64,000 bases of DNA from JAKFWF01 sp031429105. GTDB lineage: Bacteria; Pseudomonadota; Alphaproteobacteria; Rhizobiales; Hyphomicrobiaceae. Below the pieces are notes generated by a model, which was not told the origin of the DNA, ran no database searches, and saw only the letters and a program-made list of their open reading frames with translations. The translations under genes were made by a program, and so were the position numbers. The stretch is from contig JANOYV010000032.1 in assembly GCA_031429105.1 (NCBI GenBank), positions 1 to 64,000 on the forward strand. The letters run 5' to 3'. Positions 52,708 through 62,403 of the stretch are shown in pieces (within the stretch, counting starts at the first letter, position 1; each line of letters starts with the position of its first letter).

Positions 52708-53140
52708 TGTTAGGTCCCCCCAGAAGCGTGTGGTCGGCGAAAGTCAAAATGCAAAATACCGTCCCCGTCGGCCCATACAGGCTATCGGTGAGCGGATCGG
52801 CATGCGGCCAATTCAATTAAACGTTCCGACGACTGACGCACGTCGGCATCAAGGTTCGCCGGTTGGCGAATAACTGCGATGAAGGTAAGCAACTTGAATG
52901 CCAATCGGGCAATTTGCAATTAACCTCTTGATAATACACAGGTACTCGCGGCTGTATTTTCAGCAGCTGGCGACGTCGATCTATCGGGTGCACAATATCG
53001 CGGCATTTCGAGCTGCGGTCGCCTAAACAATCAGCAGTTTCGGCGGATGCGCCTATGGAAGTCATACTCGAGTTTTAGGGTGCGCTCGGGAGCATGGCAG
53101 CGATGTTGGTCGTGCTTCGCGACACGATCTTCCGCGATAA
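52708..53140. other. 433-bp intergenic region
   Basis: It holds the FNT promoter and the 3' region of the cyclase operon. Visible structure is limited to TTCGCC-N4-GGCGAA (52855-52870) and an A+T-rich stretch near 52900-52940. A minus-strand frame of 82 codons inside shows no protein-like composition. Confidence 0.4.
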
Positions 53141-54379
53141 TCACGTAATCGCAATCATCGTACCCTTCTCGCCATTCAGAAGGCGACGCAAATGAAGTTG
53201 GGGCAAGGGGTCCTGACCCGATATACCAGCCAGAGCGGCGAATGCGTTCAGGCTGGATGGATCCAGCGCTGCAAGTTTGTCGAACGCATCGAGATAGGCT
53301 TGACCGACTGTGCCGGTATCGTGCAGCGGCTCATAAACGCGCAATGGCGCACTTCTGCCCCGCAGTAGAAGATCGCCAACCGGTCGGCCAACGAAGCTTG
53401 GAATTAGTTGTGCGACATCGGCGCTGACGCAGATCCGTGTGCCGAGCGTCTTATTGGCATTTTCCAATCGCGCGGCGGTGTTGATCGTATCGCCGTAAGC
53501 AGAATAGTCGAAGAACCGTCCGCCACCGAAATCACCAACGATCGCGGGGCCGGTATGCACGCCGATGCGGGTCTGACCAAACGCAATACCTTGGCCAGCG
53601 GCTTCGGCGCGGAACGCCTCGGCGAAGGTGTCCAGTTCAAGCCCGCAGGCGACGGCGCGGGCTGCATGGTCGGATTGGTCGGCCGGCGCCCCGAACAGTA
53701 CGTGGAGTGCATCGCCCATCACCTTGGCAACCGTGCCGCCGTGCGTAAAGACGATTGCCGTCATGCCGGCGAAATAGCGATTGAGCAGGTCGACCAGCGT
53801 CTCGGGCGCCAGCGTTTCGACAAGCTTTGTGAAGCCCGCGACGTCGGTGAACATGGCCGTGACGTCGCGGCGGCGACTGGACAAGTCGACAGAGCGATGG
53901 TCGGCTGCAAGTTCAGCTGCCAAGTTCGGCGAGAAGTAACGGGCAAGCGCACCGTGCGCGCGTTCGGCCTCGATGCGGCGGGTGCGTGTCTCTCGCTGTG
54001 TGGAGACATTGCGCAGCGTCTTGGCAATCGTCAGATCAAGATCGGCAAAGTCGATCGGCTTGGTGAGAAAATCGAAGGCGCCGCGGTTCATGGCGGTGCG
54101 GATGTTGGACATGTCGCCGTAGGCCGAGACGATCACGGTGGCGAGCGGATCGGCGGCTTCCTGCAGGCGTGCGAGCAGCGTCAGGCCGTCCATGCGGGGC
54201 ATATTGATGTCGGCGAGTACCAGATCGAGCTCTGGATGCCGAGCCGCCGTCTCGAGCGCTTCGACGCCGTCGCGAGCAAACACGAAGTTGAACTCACCAT
54301 CACGGATCTGGCGGCGGAACTTCTGGGTGACGAGTGCCTCAAGGTCGGGCTCGTCATCGACGACCATGATCGTTTTCAT
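53141..54379 (-). CDS. Response regulator-adenylate cyclase fusion
   Basis: The 412-aa protein has a receiver domain (residues 1-120; acidic pocket Asp8/Asp9, phosphoacceptor Asp57 in LADINMPRM, Lys107 in FLTKPID), a helical linker with an Arg/Glu-rich coiled coil, and a class III cyclase domain (about 170-360). Cyclase residues are canonical: Asp179 in MFTDVAGFT, Lys219 and Asp223 in VAKVMGDALHVLFG, Asn300 and Arg304 in TINTAARLE; the second base-contact position is Ser. Output is probably cAMP on phosphorylation. It overlaps the upstream response regulator by ATGA, the last gene of the operon. Confidence 0.93.
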   Translation of the reverse strand: MKTIMVVDDEPDLEALVTQKFRRQIRDGEFNFVFARDGVEALETAARHPELDLVLADINMPRMDGLTLLARLQEAADPLATVIVSAYGDMSNIRTAMNRGAFDFLTKPIDFADLDLTIAKTLRNVSTQRETRTRRIEAERAHGALARYFSPNLAAELAADHRSVDLSSRRRDVTAMFTDVAGFTKLVETLAPETLVDLLNRYFAGMTAIVFTHGGTVAKVMGDALHVLFGAPADQSDHAARAVACGLELDTFAEAFRAEAAGQGIAFGQTRIGVHTGPAIVGDFGGGRFFDYSAYGDTINTAARLENANKTLGTRICVSADVAQLIPSFVGRPVGDLLLRGRSAPLRVYEPLHDTGTVGQAYLDAFDKLAALDPSSLNAFAALAGISGQDPLPQLHLRRLLNGEKGTMIAIT

Positions 54380-54774
54380 GCTAATGTACCGTGGGCTGCC
54401 AATCGACGATCGATGTCGGCGCGCAGGACGGCGAAGTCGATCGGCTTTGACATGAGGCCGTCGGCACCGCCCTCGGCAGCCTTCCGCCGGGTCTCGGCGT
54501 CGCCATAGGCGGTGATCATGATCACCGGGAGTTTCGGGTGCATCGCCTTCACCTTGGGCAGCAATTCGAGACCGGTCATGCCCGGCATGTTGATATCCGA
54601 GAGCAGCAGGATCAGATCAGCGCCGCCCGCGGCTTCGATCGCGGCAAGGGCTTCGAGTGCGGACGTTGCAAAGGTCATGTCGAAGCGGCCGGCCTTCAAC
54701 TCGCGACGGAATTGCTGGCGGAAGAGAGCCTCCATGTCGGCTTCGTCGTCGACAACGAGAATAAGAACGCTCAT
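54376..54774 (-). CDS. Single-domain response regulator
   Basis: The 132-aa protein is one receiver domain, with acidic residues in VVDDEADME, phosphoacceptor Asp60 in LLSDINMPGM, Thr88 in ITAYGD and Lys110 in MSKPID. It overlaps the kinase gene upstream and the cyclase fusion downstream by 4 nt each. Its receiver resembles that of the cyclase fusion, so the two may compete for phosphoryl groups or form a relay. Confidence 0.93.
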   Translation of the reverse strand: MSVLILVVDDEADMEALFRQQFRRELKAGRFDMTFATSALEALAAIEAAGGADLILLLSDINMPGMTGLELLPKVKAMHPKLPVIMITAYGDAETRRKAAEGGADGLMSKPIDFAVLRADIDRRLAAHGTLA

Positions 54775-57700
54775 TTTTTCGTCTCCGGCGGTGCGGAAAT
54801 TCGAGGCAATATGACGGTGAACTCGGTGAAGCTGCCCGGTTCGGTGGCGACACTTAGACTTCCACCATGCTGCTTTACCACGATGTCGTGCGAGAGCGAG
54901 AGACCGAGTCCGGTGCCCTCGCCGGTCGGCTTCGTCGTGAAGAACGGCTCGAAGATGCGCGCCTTTACAGCATCGGGAATGCCGGTGCCATTGTCCCGGA
55001 CCTTGATCTCGATCTTGTCCGGATAGGCCTTGGTCGCCACGTGCAGGATGGGTTCGAAGCCTGGTGGTGCGCCGTCGAGGCGCTTTTTGTTGGCGGCGTG
55101 GAAGCCGTTGCCGATCAAATTGAGGAGAACGCGGGTGAATTCCTGCGGGAACACCTCGATCTGCCCAACGGCTGCATCAAAGTCACGTTCGAGCGTGATG
55201 TTGAAGCCCGGTTTCTCGGCACGCGCGCCATGGTAGGCGAGGTTTAACGCCTCTTCAACTGTGGCATTGAGGTCGACCGGTCGCCGCTCGCCGCCGCTTT
55301 CGCGCGAGTGGGCGAGCATGTTTTTGACGATCGAGTCGGCGCGCCGACCGTGATGCACGACCTTGGCGAGGTTGCCCTTGAGCATGCCGGCGATCTCGTT
55401 GATTTCCGCCTTGATCTTGGGGGCGAGTGCCTTGCCGGCCGAGGCAATTGCGTCCTCGATCTCGGCGACCAGTTCGACCGACAGGTCGGCGAAGTTGTTG
55501 ACGAAATTGAGCGGGTTCTTGATTTCGTGCGCGACGCCGGCGGTGAGCTGACCCAGCGACGCGAGTTTCTCGGTCTGCACCAAGCGATCCTGGGCGGTGC
55601 GCAGGTCTTCGAGTGAGGCCGTCAGGTCGCGCGTCTTGGCCTGCACCTGTTCGAACAGGCGCGCGTTCTCGATGGCGATCACGGCTTGATCGGCGAAGGT
55701 CGATACGAGTTTGATCTGGTCGTCGCTGAATCTGCGTACCTCATCGCGATAGACCACGAGCGAGCCCACCAACTTGCCATCCTTGAGCATTGGAACGGCC
55801 AAGAAAGTCCGCGCACCACCGAGATCAGCGGTTGCGACCCGCAAAGGATCGCGTTCGCGGTAGGCAGCCTCGGCGGTGATATCTTCGATGTGGACCACTT
55901 TTCTAGACGCAGCCATGCGACCAAGTCCGGACCCGGGGGTTGCCTTGAGTGGCGACTGCTGCAGATAGGCAGCATAGGCCTCGGGTGTGTGGTGCAGGGC
56001 CACGGCCTGAAACCGATCACCATCAAAAAGAAATAGATGACCGTAGTTTGCCTCGCAAAGGCGTCGTGCATTTGAAAGAATGCAGTCGAATACAGGGTCT
56101 AGCTGACCAACCGAGCTGCTGATGACCTTGAGAACCTCGCTATTGGCAATCTGGAATTCCAGCGCTTCAGTGACTTCTCTCGTTCGCGCCTGCACCTGTT
56201 CGAACAGGCGCGCGTTCTCGATGGCGATCACGGCTTGATCGGCGAAGGTGGTCACCAGCTCGATCTGCCGGTCGGTGAACGGCCTGACCGTTGTGTGGGC
56301 GAGGAATACGACGCCGGTCACTTCGCCGGCACTCATCAGCGGCACGCCAAGCATGGTTCGCGCCTTCGACCGCCGCTGTCGCTTGAGGTCGGTGAAGCGC
56401 GGATCGGCAAGCGCATCCGGGAGATGCAGGGTCCGCTTGTCCAGTGCCACAATCCCGACCGCCGAGCCGTCGCCTGCACGTGTCGGGTTCGTCTGCAACC
56501 ATTCGACAAACTCGGGCGTCGCGCCGCTGTGGGCGGCAAGGCGGTACATTCCGTCTGGCGAGCGCTGGTTGATGAGAGCATACTCGGCACCGCAAAGTCT
56601 GCGGGCGGTGGCGACGATTGCTTCGAAGACCGGTTCCACCTGCGATGGTGACTTGCTGATAACGCCCAGCACATCCGACGTCGCCGTCTGATATTCGAGC
56701 GATTGCTGTAATTCCTTGGTGCGGGTCTGTACCTGCTCGAAAAGGCGGGCATTGTTCATCGCGATCACGGCCTGATCCGCGAAGCTCGTCACCAGGGCAA
56801 TCTGTTTGTCGCTGAATGGCCGCACCGTCGTGTGGGTCAACACCATCACGCCCAAAACCGCATCTTTGTGAAGTAGTGGTACGCCGAGCGCCGTGCGCGC
56901 TCTCGCGCCCGGCAATTTGGGGCCGTTGGTGATCCAGTTGCCTGCGGGGTCGGCTTCAACATCGGGAACGTGGATCGGCTTGCCTCCCCGAAAGACCCGC
57001 GAGGTCAAAGAGCTGGGATCCTTGGTGGGCGGATCCGCGACGAGTGCGTCCACAAAGGCCTGCGTCACCCCCATGGAAGACACGACGTGATAGCCGCTAT
57101 CCGCGGAAATTGTGGAGAGAAACGCGCGGTCGCTACCGCAAAGGCGTGCTGCAGTCTTGGCGATCGCGTCGAATACCGGTTGCACTTCGTTTGGCGAACG
57201 GCTGATGACGTTGAGCACATCCGACGTCGCCGTCTGATATTCGAGCGCCTCGCTGACTTCCTTCGTGCGCGCCTGCACCTGCTCGAAAAGGCGCGCGTTC
57301 TCGATGGCGATCACGGCCTGCTCGGCGAAAGTCTCGACAAGCGCAATCTGCTTGTCTGAAAACGGCTTGAGTTCCAGCTTGTAGATCGTGATGGTGCCCA
57401 CCAGTTCGTCGCCCCTGAGCATTGGGACAGCGAGCATCGTCCTGATCAGGTCCGTATCTCGCCCAGCATAGGTATATTCGGTGTCCACCTGGACATCAGG
57501 AACGTGCACAGTTCGCCGCTCTAGAGCAGCGCGCGCCGATATGCTGTGTCGCCCAAGGCCAATCGGATTGCTATCTATGAAGTGCCTGAGTTCGGGGCCT
57601 GCATTGTGGGAGGCAGCAGAGCGGAGGTACTCGCCGTCAAAACGGAAAATGAATGCTCGCTCAGCTTCACACAACCTTACGGCATTTTCGGCCACCGTAT

Positions 57701-60470
57701 CGAAAACCGGCTGCAGATCGAATGCCGAACGGCTGATGACTTTCAAAACCTCGGCGGTGGCAGTCTGCTGTTCGAGCGCTACTTTGGTTTCGTTGAACAG
57801 CCGAACGTTCTCGATGGCAATCACGGCTTGGTCGGCGAAGGACCGGGCGAGCGCGATCTCCTTCTCCGTAAACGCACGCGCCTCCGCGCGCGCGAAGACC
57901 AGCACACCAACGCAGTCGTCGCTCCGCACCAGGGGCAGGAACAGTGCCGAGCTGAGCCCGTAGTTGTCGCGGACGTGCTGCTCGTGCGGCGGGAGCGAGA
58001 GCCGGGACCAATCGGGCAGGTGCACCATGGATTTCGATATGATCGCCCGCGATGGAAAGTTGTGTGCGGGATCGACGGGCATGTCCGACGTCAGGGTTGC
58101 GATCCGACCGGCTCGATCGGCCCCGGCAACCGCGGTGATCGTCTGGCCGTCGGTCGTCAGAACGAAGGCGGTGTCGCTGCCGAGCAGCCGCACGGCCGCT
58201 GCGACGATCGCATCGAAGACTGGCGTCACGTCGGTCGGCGACTGACTGATCACGCGCAGGATGTCAGAGGTCGCGGTTTGCCGTGCCAAGGCCTCCTTAG
58301 TCTCGTTGAAGAGGCGCACGTTCTCGATGGCGATGACAGCTTGGTCGGCGAAAGTGCGCAGCAGATCCACCGCCCTTTTCGGCAACAGCCCGACCTCGGG
58401 TCGTGTCACCGAAATCGCGCCGATTATGCGACCTTCCTTCATCATCGGCACCGCCAGCACCGAGCGGAAACCCGACGCTTGTGCGACCGGCCTGACCGAA
58501 TACTCGGCTTCCTCCATGTCTAGCACGTCGGCGACATTGACGACAACGCCGTCACGTACGGCGCGGGCGGTGATCGAGCCGTTGCCTGCGGGCATCGGAA
58601 ACGCATGCCGCGCAGCGCCGGCACCTTGAGGGTTGACGCCCCAGTCACTGGCGACATGAATTAACTCACCGTCGTAGCGGAAGACCCAGCCATAAGCCGC
58701 CTCGGTCAGGGCGCAGGCCCGCTGGGCGATGGCATCGAATACCGGTTGTACATCCGATGGCGAGCTCGCGATCACATTGAGGATGTCGGACGTCGCAGTT
58801 TGCGTCTCCAGCGCCTCCTTGGTCTCGTTGAACAGGCGCACGTTGTTGATGGCGATCACGGCCTGATTGGCGAAGGTTTGCAGCAGGTCGATTTGCTTTT
58901 CGCTAAACGGCTGGGCGATTGTGCGTCTGAGTGCGATAGCGCCTATGCTCTCGCCCTCGCGCAACAACGGGACGCTGAGGATCGAGCGGTGCCCCATGCG
59001 CATCGACAGTTCACGGCCGTCGGGAAAGGCCTCGCCCTCGGGTCCGTGCAGATCATGAACATGCACGGGCACCTTGTCGAGGAACGCGCGGCCAGCTGTC
59101 CAGTTTCGGTTGATCGGCCATGACGGGATACCAATAGGGATCGGCCCTCGGTGCGCGCTGAAGCGCAGCACGTCGCCGTCCTTGAGCATGACAGCGGCAT
59201 CCTGGGCATCGCAGACCTCGCAGGCGCTGTCGACAATGGCCTGCAGAACCGGCGCGACATCCGTCGGCGAGGATGCAATTACCTTGAGGATGTTACTCGA
59301 GCCGGTCTGGTAGACCAGCGCCTCGTTGAGGTCGTGCGTGCGCGCCTCTACCTTGGCTTCGAGCGTCGCATAGCTGTCCTGGATACGCTCAGCCATTTGG
59401 TTGAAACTGCCAGCCAGCGTCTCGATTTCGTCGCCGGTCTTGATGTCGATGCGTTGGTCGAGGGCGCCGGTGCCTAAGCGTTCCGCACCTTCCTGCAGTT
59501 TCTTGATCGGCACCACCATGCGCTGTGCTAGTAGCCCACCCATCACGCTTGCGAGCACGAGGCCGAGGCCAAGCAGCGCCGCCGTCTGCGCAAGCGAGGC
59601 GTAAACCGGCGCCAGGGCTTCGGCCGCTGGTACCTGCACGAACACGTTCCACTTAAGTCGCGCGATGGGTGCGGACGCAAACAGTGCCGCCTTTCCATCC
59701 AGACCAACGGAGTTTGTAGCTTCGTTTTCACCTGCGACCTCGCCAGCGATTGCGCGTGCTAGATGCGGCAATTTCGACAGATCGGTGCCACGCAGCACCA
59801 TGCTCATGTCCGGGTGGGCGACCAGGCGACCGTTGGCATCGACAATAAACGCATAACCGGCCTCACCGACCTTGATCGACGTCACCACATCCCAGATCAG
59901 CTTGAGGTTCACCTCAGCGATCGTGACGCCCGGCGATCGCCCGCCGTGGGCCAGTGCAATGGTCATGTAGGGTTCCGAGCCACGCCGAAACGTGACCGGG
60001 CCGAACCAGATCTTGTTTTCGATTGCGCTCAGTAAGCGTTGATCAGCGGTATAGTCTGCGCCACTGCCGATCAGGTCCGGTTCCAACCGCGACAGCTTTA
60101 ATTGCTCTTTTCCAGCGCCATCAACGTGGATCAACTCAGTAATTGCTGGCGCTTGGCGCAGCAAACGGATGAAATCGTAGCGGCGCTGCTCGACCGGGAT
60201 GCGCGCCCATTCCGCCCGCGTTGTCCAGCCGAGTTGCTGCTCGATGCCGGAGACGAACAGATCGATGCGCTCGGCTGCCGCTTGTGCTTTCTCACGCTGA
60301 ACACGCACGGACGCGCGCTTTGCTTCATCGTAGGATAGCCAGACGTTAATCAGCCCATTGATGACGAGGACCAGTGTAACGAGACCGATCAGTGCCAGCG
60401 CGAACTTCCACGCCAGCGCCATCCGACGGCGCGGGGGTGTTGGCGACGCGAGCGAGCCGGCCACCGTCAT
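54771..60470 (-). CDS. Giant sensor histidine kinase: Cache-HAMP-seven GAF-kinase
   Basis: The 1,899-aa protein has a first membrane span at about 22-44, a periplasmic dCache-like domain (45-285), a second span (about 287-310), a HAMP domain (to about 360), and seven GAF domains beginning near residues 390, 557, 730, 902, 1078, 1258 and 1440, each about 175 aa apart and introduced by a TATSDVLxVIS-type helix. The kinase core has the phospho-His in AGVAHEIKNPLNFVNNF (about 1647) and ATP-site motifs NLIGNGFHA, DNGTGIP and GEGTGLGLSLSHDIV. The ATG overlaps the SBP gene stop; AGGTGAT serves as ribosome-binding site. Confidence 0.93.
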   Translation of the reverse strand: MTVAGSLASPTPPRRRMALAWKFALALIGLVTLVLVINGLINVWLSYDEAKRASVRVQREKAQAAAERIDLFVSGIEQQLGWTTRAEWARIPVEQRRYDFIRLLRQAPAITELIHVDGAGKEQLKLSRLEPDLIGSGADYTADQRLLSAIENKIWFGPVTFRRGSEPYMTIALAHGGRSPGVTIAEVNLKLIWDVVTSIKVGEAGYAFIVDANGRLVAHPDMSMVLRGTDLSKLPHLARAIAGEVAGENEATNSVGLDGKAALFASAPIARLKWNVFVQVPAAEALAPVYASLAQTAALLGLGLVLASVMGGLLAQRMVVPIKKLQEGAERLGTGALDQRIDIKTGDEIETLAGSFNQMAERIQDSYATLEAKVEARTHDLNEALVYQTGSSNILKVIASSPTDVAPVLQAIVDSACEVCDAQDAAVMLKDGDVLRFSAHRGPIPIGIPSWPINRNWTAGRAFLDKVPVHVHDLHGPEGEAFPDGRELSMRMGHRSILSVPLLREGESIGAIALRRTIAQPFSEKQIDLLQTFANQAVIAINNVRLFNETKEALETQTATSDILNVIASSPSDVQPVFDAIAQRACALTEAAYGWVFRYDGELIHVASDWGVNPQGAGAARHAFPMPAGNGSITARAVRDGVVVNVADVLDMEEAEYSVRPVAQASGFRSVLAVPMMKEGRIIGAISVTRPEVGLLPKRAVDLLRTFADQAVIAIENVRLFNETKEALARQTATSDILRVISQSPTDVTPVFDAIVAAAVRLLGSDTAFVLTTDGQTITAVAGADRAGRIATLTSDMPVDPAHNFPSRAIISKSMVHLPDWSRLSLPPHEQHVRDNYGLSSALFLPLVRSDDCVGVLVFARAEARAFTEKEIALARSFADQAVIAIENVRLFNETKVALEQQTATAEVLKVISRSAFDLQPVFDTVAENAVRLCEAERAFIFRFDGEYLRSAASHNAGPELRHFIDSNPIGLGRHSISARAALERRTVHVPDVQVDTEYTYAGRDTDLIRTMLAVPMLRGDELVGTITIYKLELKPFSDKQIALVETFAEQAVIAIENARLFEQVQARTKEVSEALEYQTATSDVLNVISRSPNEVQPVFDAIAKTAARLCGSDRAFLSTISADSGYHVVSSMGVTQAFVDALVADPPTKDPSSLTSRVFRGGKPIHVPDVEADPAGNWITNGPKLPGARARTALGVPLLHKDAVLGVMVLTHTTVRPFSDKQIALVTSFADQAVIAMNNARLFEQVQTRTKELQQSLEYQTATSDVLGVISKSPSQVEPVFEAIVATARRLCGAEYALINQRSPDGMYRLAAHSGATPEFVEWLQTNPTRAGDGSAVGIVALDKRTLHLPDALADPRFTDLKRQRRSKARTMLGVPLMSAGEVTGVVFLAHTTVRPFTDRQIELVTTFADQAVIAIENARLFEQVQARTREVTEALEFQIANSEVLKVISSSVGQLDPVFDCILSNARRLCEANYGHLFLFDGDRFQAVALHHTPEAYAAYLQQSPLKATPGSGLGRMAASRKVVHIEDITAEAAYRERDPLRVATADLGGARTFLAVPMLKDGKLVGSLVVYRDEVRRFSDDQIKLVSTFADQAVIAIENARLFEQVQAKTRDLTASLEDLRTAQDRLVQTEKLASLGQLTAGVAHEIKNPLNFVNNFADLSVELVAEIEDAIASAGKALAPKIKAEINEIAGMLKGNLAKVVHHGRRADSIVKNMLAHSRESGGERRPVDLNATVEEALNLAYHGARAEKPGFNITLERDFDAAVGQIEVFPQEFTRVLLNLIGNGFHAANKKRLDGAPPGFEPILHVATKAYPDKIEIKVRDNGTGIPDAVKARIFEPFFTTKPTGEGTGLGLSLSHDIVVKQHGGSLSVATEPGSFTEFTVILPRISAPPETKK
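55600..59320 (-). repeat. Seven in-gene GAF repeats, strongly similar at DNA level
   Basis: Stretches coding for the GAF end (around FADQAVIAIENARLFEQVQ) and the following linker recur at about 525-545-bp intervals with near-identical DNA, for example around 55670, 56220, 56760, 57305, 57810, 58325 and 58855. This indicates recent tandem duplication or gene conversion within the gene. Confidence 0.8.
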
Positions 60471-61432
60471 TCGATCACCTCGTCGGCGCGGGCTAGTATT
60501 GATTGTGGAATGTCTAATCCGAGTTTCTTTGCAGTTACGAGATTGATCGTTAGTTCAAATACAGTAGGCTGTTCGATTGGTAACTCGCCGGGCGGCGTGC
60601 CGCGCAAAATGCGGGCGACGAAGTCGGCGGCGCGGCGGCGGAAGACAACGCGGTTCGTCCCGTACCCGATCAGGCATCCGTCGCGCGCCATGCTTGTTGC
60701 CTCGCCGATCGTCGGAAGGCCCGCTGCCAAGGCGAACCGGCTGATGATCGCGGCGTCCCTGATGTATTCAGGTGCCGCAGCGCATATCAATGCCTCGATC
60801 CTGGCTGTACGCATGGCGCCGAAGGCAGCTTCGTATTCCGCCGTGTATTGTGCATAGAATGGCTCGCATGAGAGGCCCAAATGCAACGCCACACGCTGCA
60901 TCTCCTGAATGCTGGAGATATGTCGCGGTGGCGGTAAGGCCAGAGCCCCGATCCGCCGTGCGGCGGGCACAGCTTCGTGCAGCAGCGAGACATTTTTGGC
61001 GGCGAACTCGGCTGCCTGATTGGTGAGGCCGGTAACGCTGCCGCCTGGCCGCGCAAGACTTTTCGCCAAACCCGTTGCGACCGGATCTTCGCCGGCGAAC
61101 GCCATCACGATCGGCACCGTCGTTGTATGTTCGAGGATCGCGCGCACGCTGGCATTGGTCGAGGCGATGAAAACCTCAGGCGCAAGCGCCAGCGCCTGAC
61201 GCGCCAGTTCTGATAGTTCCAACTGCGTTCCTACATGCGTCGTTACGATCAGGTTGCGGCCCTCGACAAAGCCCATTTTAGCTAGCTCTGGGAACACGAC
61301 GTCGCGAATTTCTTCGACGGTGGTCGTCGATGGCGACATCACGGCAATACGACGGATTTTCTCTTGCGTCCGTGCCGAGCGCGGCCATATCGCTGTGCCG
61401 CCGACGCCCAGCATAAAATCTCTACGTTTCAT
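60467..61432 (-). CDS. TrpX-type ABC substrate-binding protein 1 (ABC_sub_bind family)
   Basis: The 321-aa protein has a Tat-like signal (MKRRDFMLGVGG) and the ABC_sub_bind fold: IRRIAVMSP at the start, VPIVMAFAGEDPVATGLAKS, LARPGGSVTGLTN, and the conserved end ELPIEQPTVFELTINLVTAK...ILARADEVIE. It is the one next to the kinase; stop and start overlap by ATGA. The Cys-containing and Tyr-rich stretch in its second half differs from its paralogues, so ligand choice may differ. Confidence 0.88.
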   Translation of the reverse strand: MKRRDFMLGVGGTAIWPRSARTQEKIRRIAVMSPSTTTVEEIRDVVFPELAKMGFVEGRNLIVTTHVGTQLELSELARQALALAPEVFIASTNASVRAILEHTTTVPIVMAFAGEDPVATGLAKSLARPGGSVTGLTNQAAEFAAKNVSLLHEAVPAARRIGALALPPPRHISSIQEMQRVALHLGLSCEPFYAQYTAEYEAAFGAMRTARIEALICAAAPEYIRDAAIISRFALAAGLPTIGEATSMARDGCLIGYGTNRVVFRRRAADFVARILRGTPPGELPIEQPTVFELTINLVTAKKLGLDIPQSILARADEVIE

Positions 61433-62403
61433 TCGATCAACTCATCGGCCTGGGCGAGGATGAGCGGCGGGATCGTCAGCCCGAGCGTCTTTGCCGTATT
61501 CAGGTTGATCACCATCTCAAACTTGGTTGGCTGCTCGATCGGCAATTCGGCTGGCTTGGCACCTTTCAGGATCTTGTCGACGTAGGTGGCTGCCCGCCGG
61601 TACAAATCGGGATAGGACACACTGTAGGACATTAAGCCCCCGGCCTCGACAAATTCGCGACTCGCAAATGAAGCCGGAAGCTTGTGTCCGACAGCCAAGT
61701 CAACGATAAGGCGGAAGTTGGTTTGCGTAAGACTATCGTTACTGACGACCAAGCAATCGATCGCGTCGCTCTTTCCGCGCTCGAATGCCCCCAAGATATC
61801 GTCCTTACTGCGCACATCGAGTAAAATCGCATCCATTGCAGCAGCGCCAGCCGTTCGCTTCACTTCAACCCAGTCCGCCTGCAATGTCGGATTGCTTAGG
61901 TTCAGGAGCGCGCCGACCCGCTTCAACTCCGGCACCGTTTCCTTCAGCAGAGACATGCGTTTGGCCGCAAGCTCACGTGACAGCGCAGTGAGACCTGTCA
62001 CGTTGCCGCCGGGGCTGGCCAGACTGTCGACGAGAGCAAGCGGTTCGCCGATCGCCGCCATTACAATCGGCACTGTTTTGGTGGCTTTCTTGGCGCTGCG
62101 TGCTGCTGGTGTGCCGCGGGTGATGATGAGGTCGACCTTGGTCTGAAGCAATTCGACGGCAAGCGCGTCAAACAGGTCGTTCCGCCCACCAGCCGAACGG
62201 TATTCCAGAAGGTAGCTTTCGCCCTCGATATAGCCGCGTTCCCGCATTGCCAGATTGAAGGCACGCAGGTTTTGCGCATTGAGTTCTTTGTCGAGCGTTT
62301 CGAGCATGCCGATGCGGATTGGTTTGTGACTGGTTTGCGCGCTCGCAGCGCCATGCAAACCCAGCAGGCCAGCAACACCTGCCATGAACTCGCGCCGTCT
62401 CAT
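61429..62403 (-). CDS. TrpX-type ABC substrate-binding protein 2
   Basis: The 324-aa paralogue has a Tat signal (MRRREFMAGVAGLLGLHGAA) with cleavage near ASAQ. Family motifs are KPIRIGMLETLDKE, TVPIVMAAIGEPLALVDSLA, SPGGNVTGLTALSRELAAKR, SFASREFVEAGGLMSYSVSY and ELPIEQPTKFEMVINL. It overlaps its neighbours on both sides by ATGA. No permease or ATPase of an ABC transporter is present. Confidence 0.88.
   Translation of the reverse strand: MRRREFMAGVAGLLGLHGAASAQTSHKPIRIGMLETLDKELNAQNLRAFNLAMRERGYIEGESYLLEYRSAGGRNDLFDALAVELLQTKVDLIITRGTPAARSAKKATKTVPIVMAAIGEPLALVDSLASPGGNVTGLTALSRELAAKRMSLLKETVPELKRVGALLNLSNPTLQADWVEVKRTAGAAAMDAILLDVRSKDDILGAFERGKSDAIDCLVVSNDSLTQTNFRLIVDLAVGHKLPASFASREFVEAGGLMSYSVSYPDLYRRAATYVDKILKGAKPAELPIEQPTKFEMVINLNTAKTLGLTIPPLILAQADELIE

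Noticed and set aside
52817..53065. 82-codon minus-strand frame in the gap upstream of the FNT gene
   Set aside because: No ribosome-binding site, no conserved-looking pattern, and its composition matches non-coding DNA.
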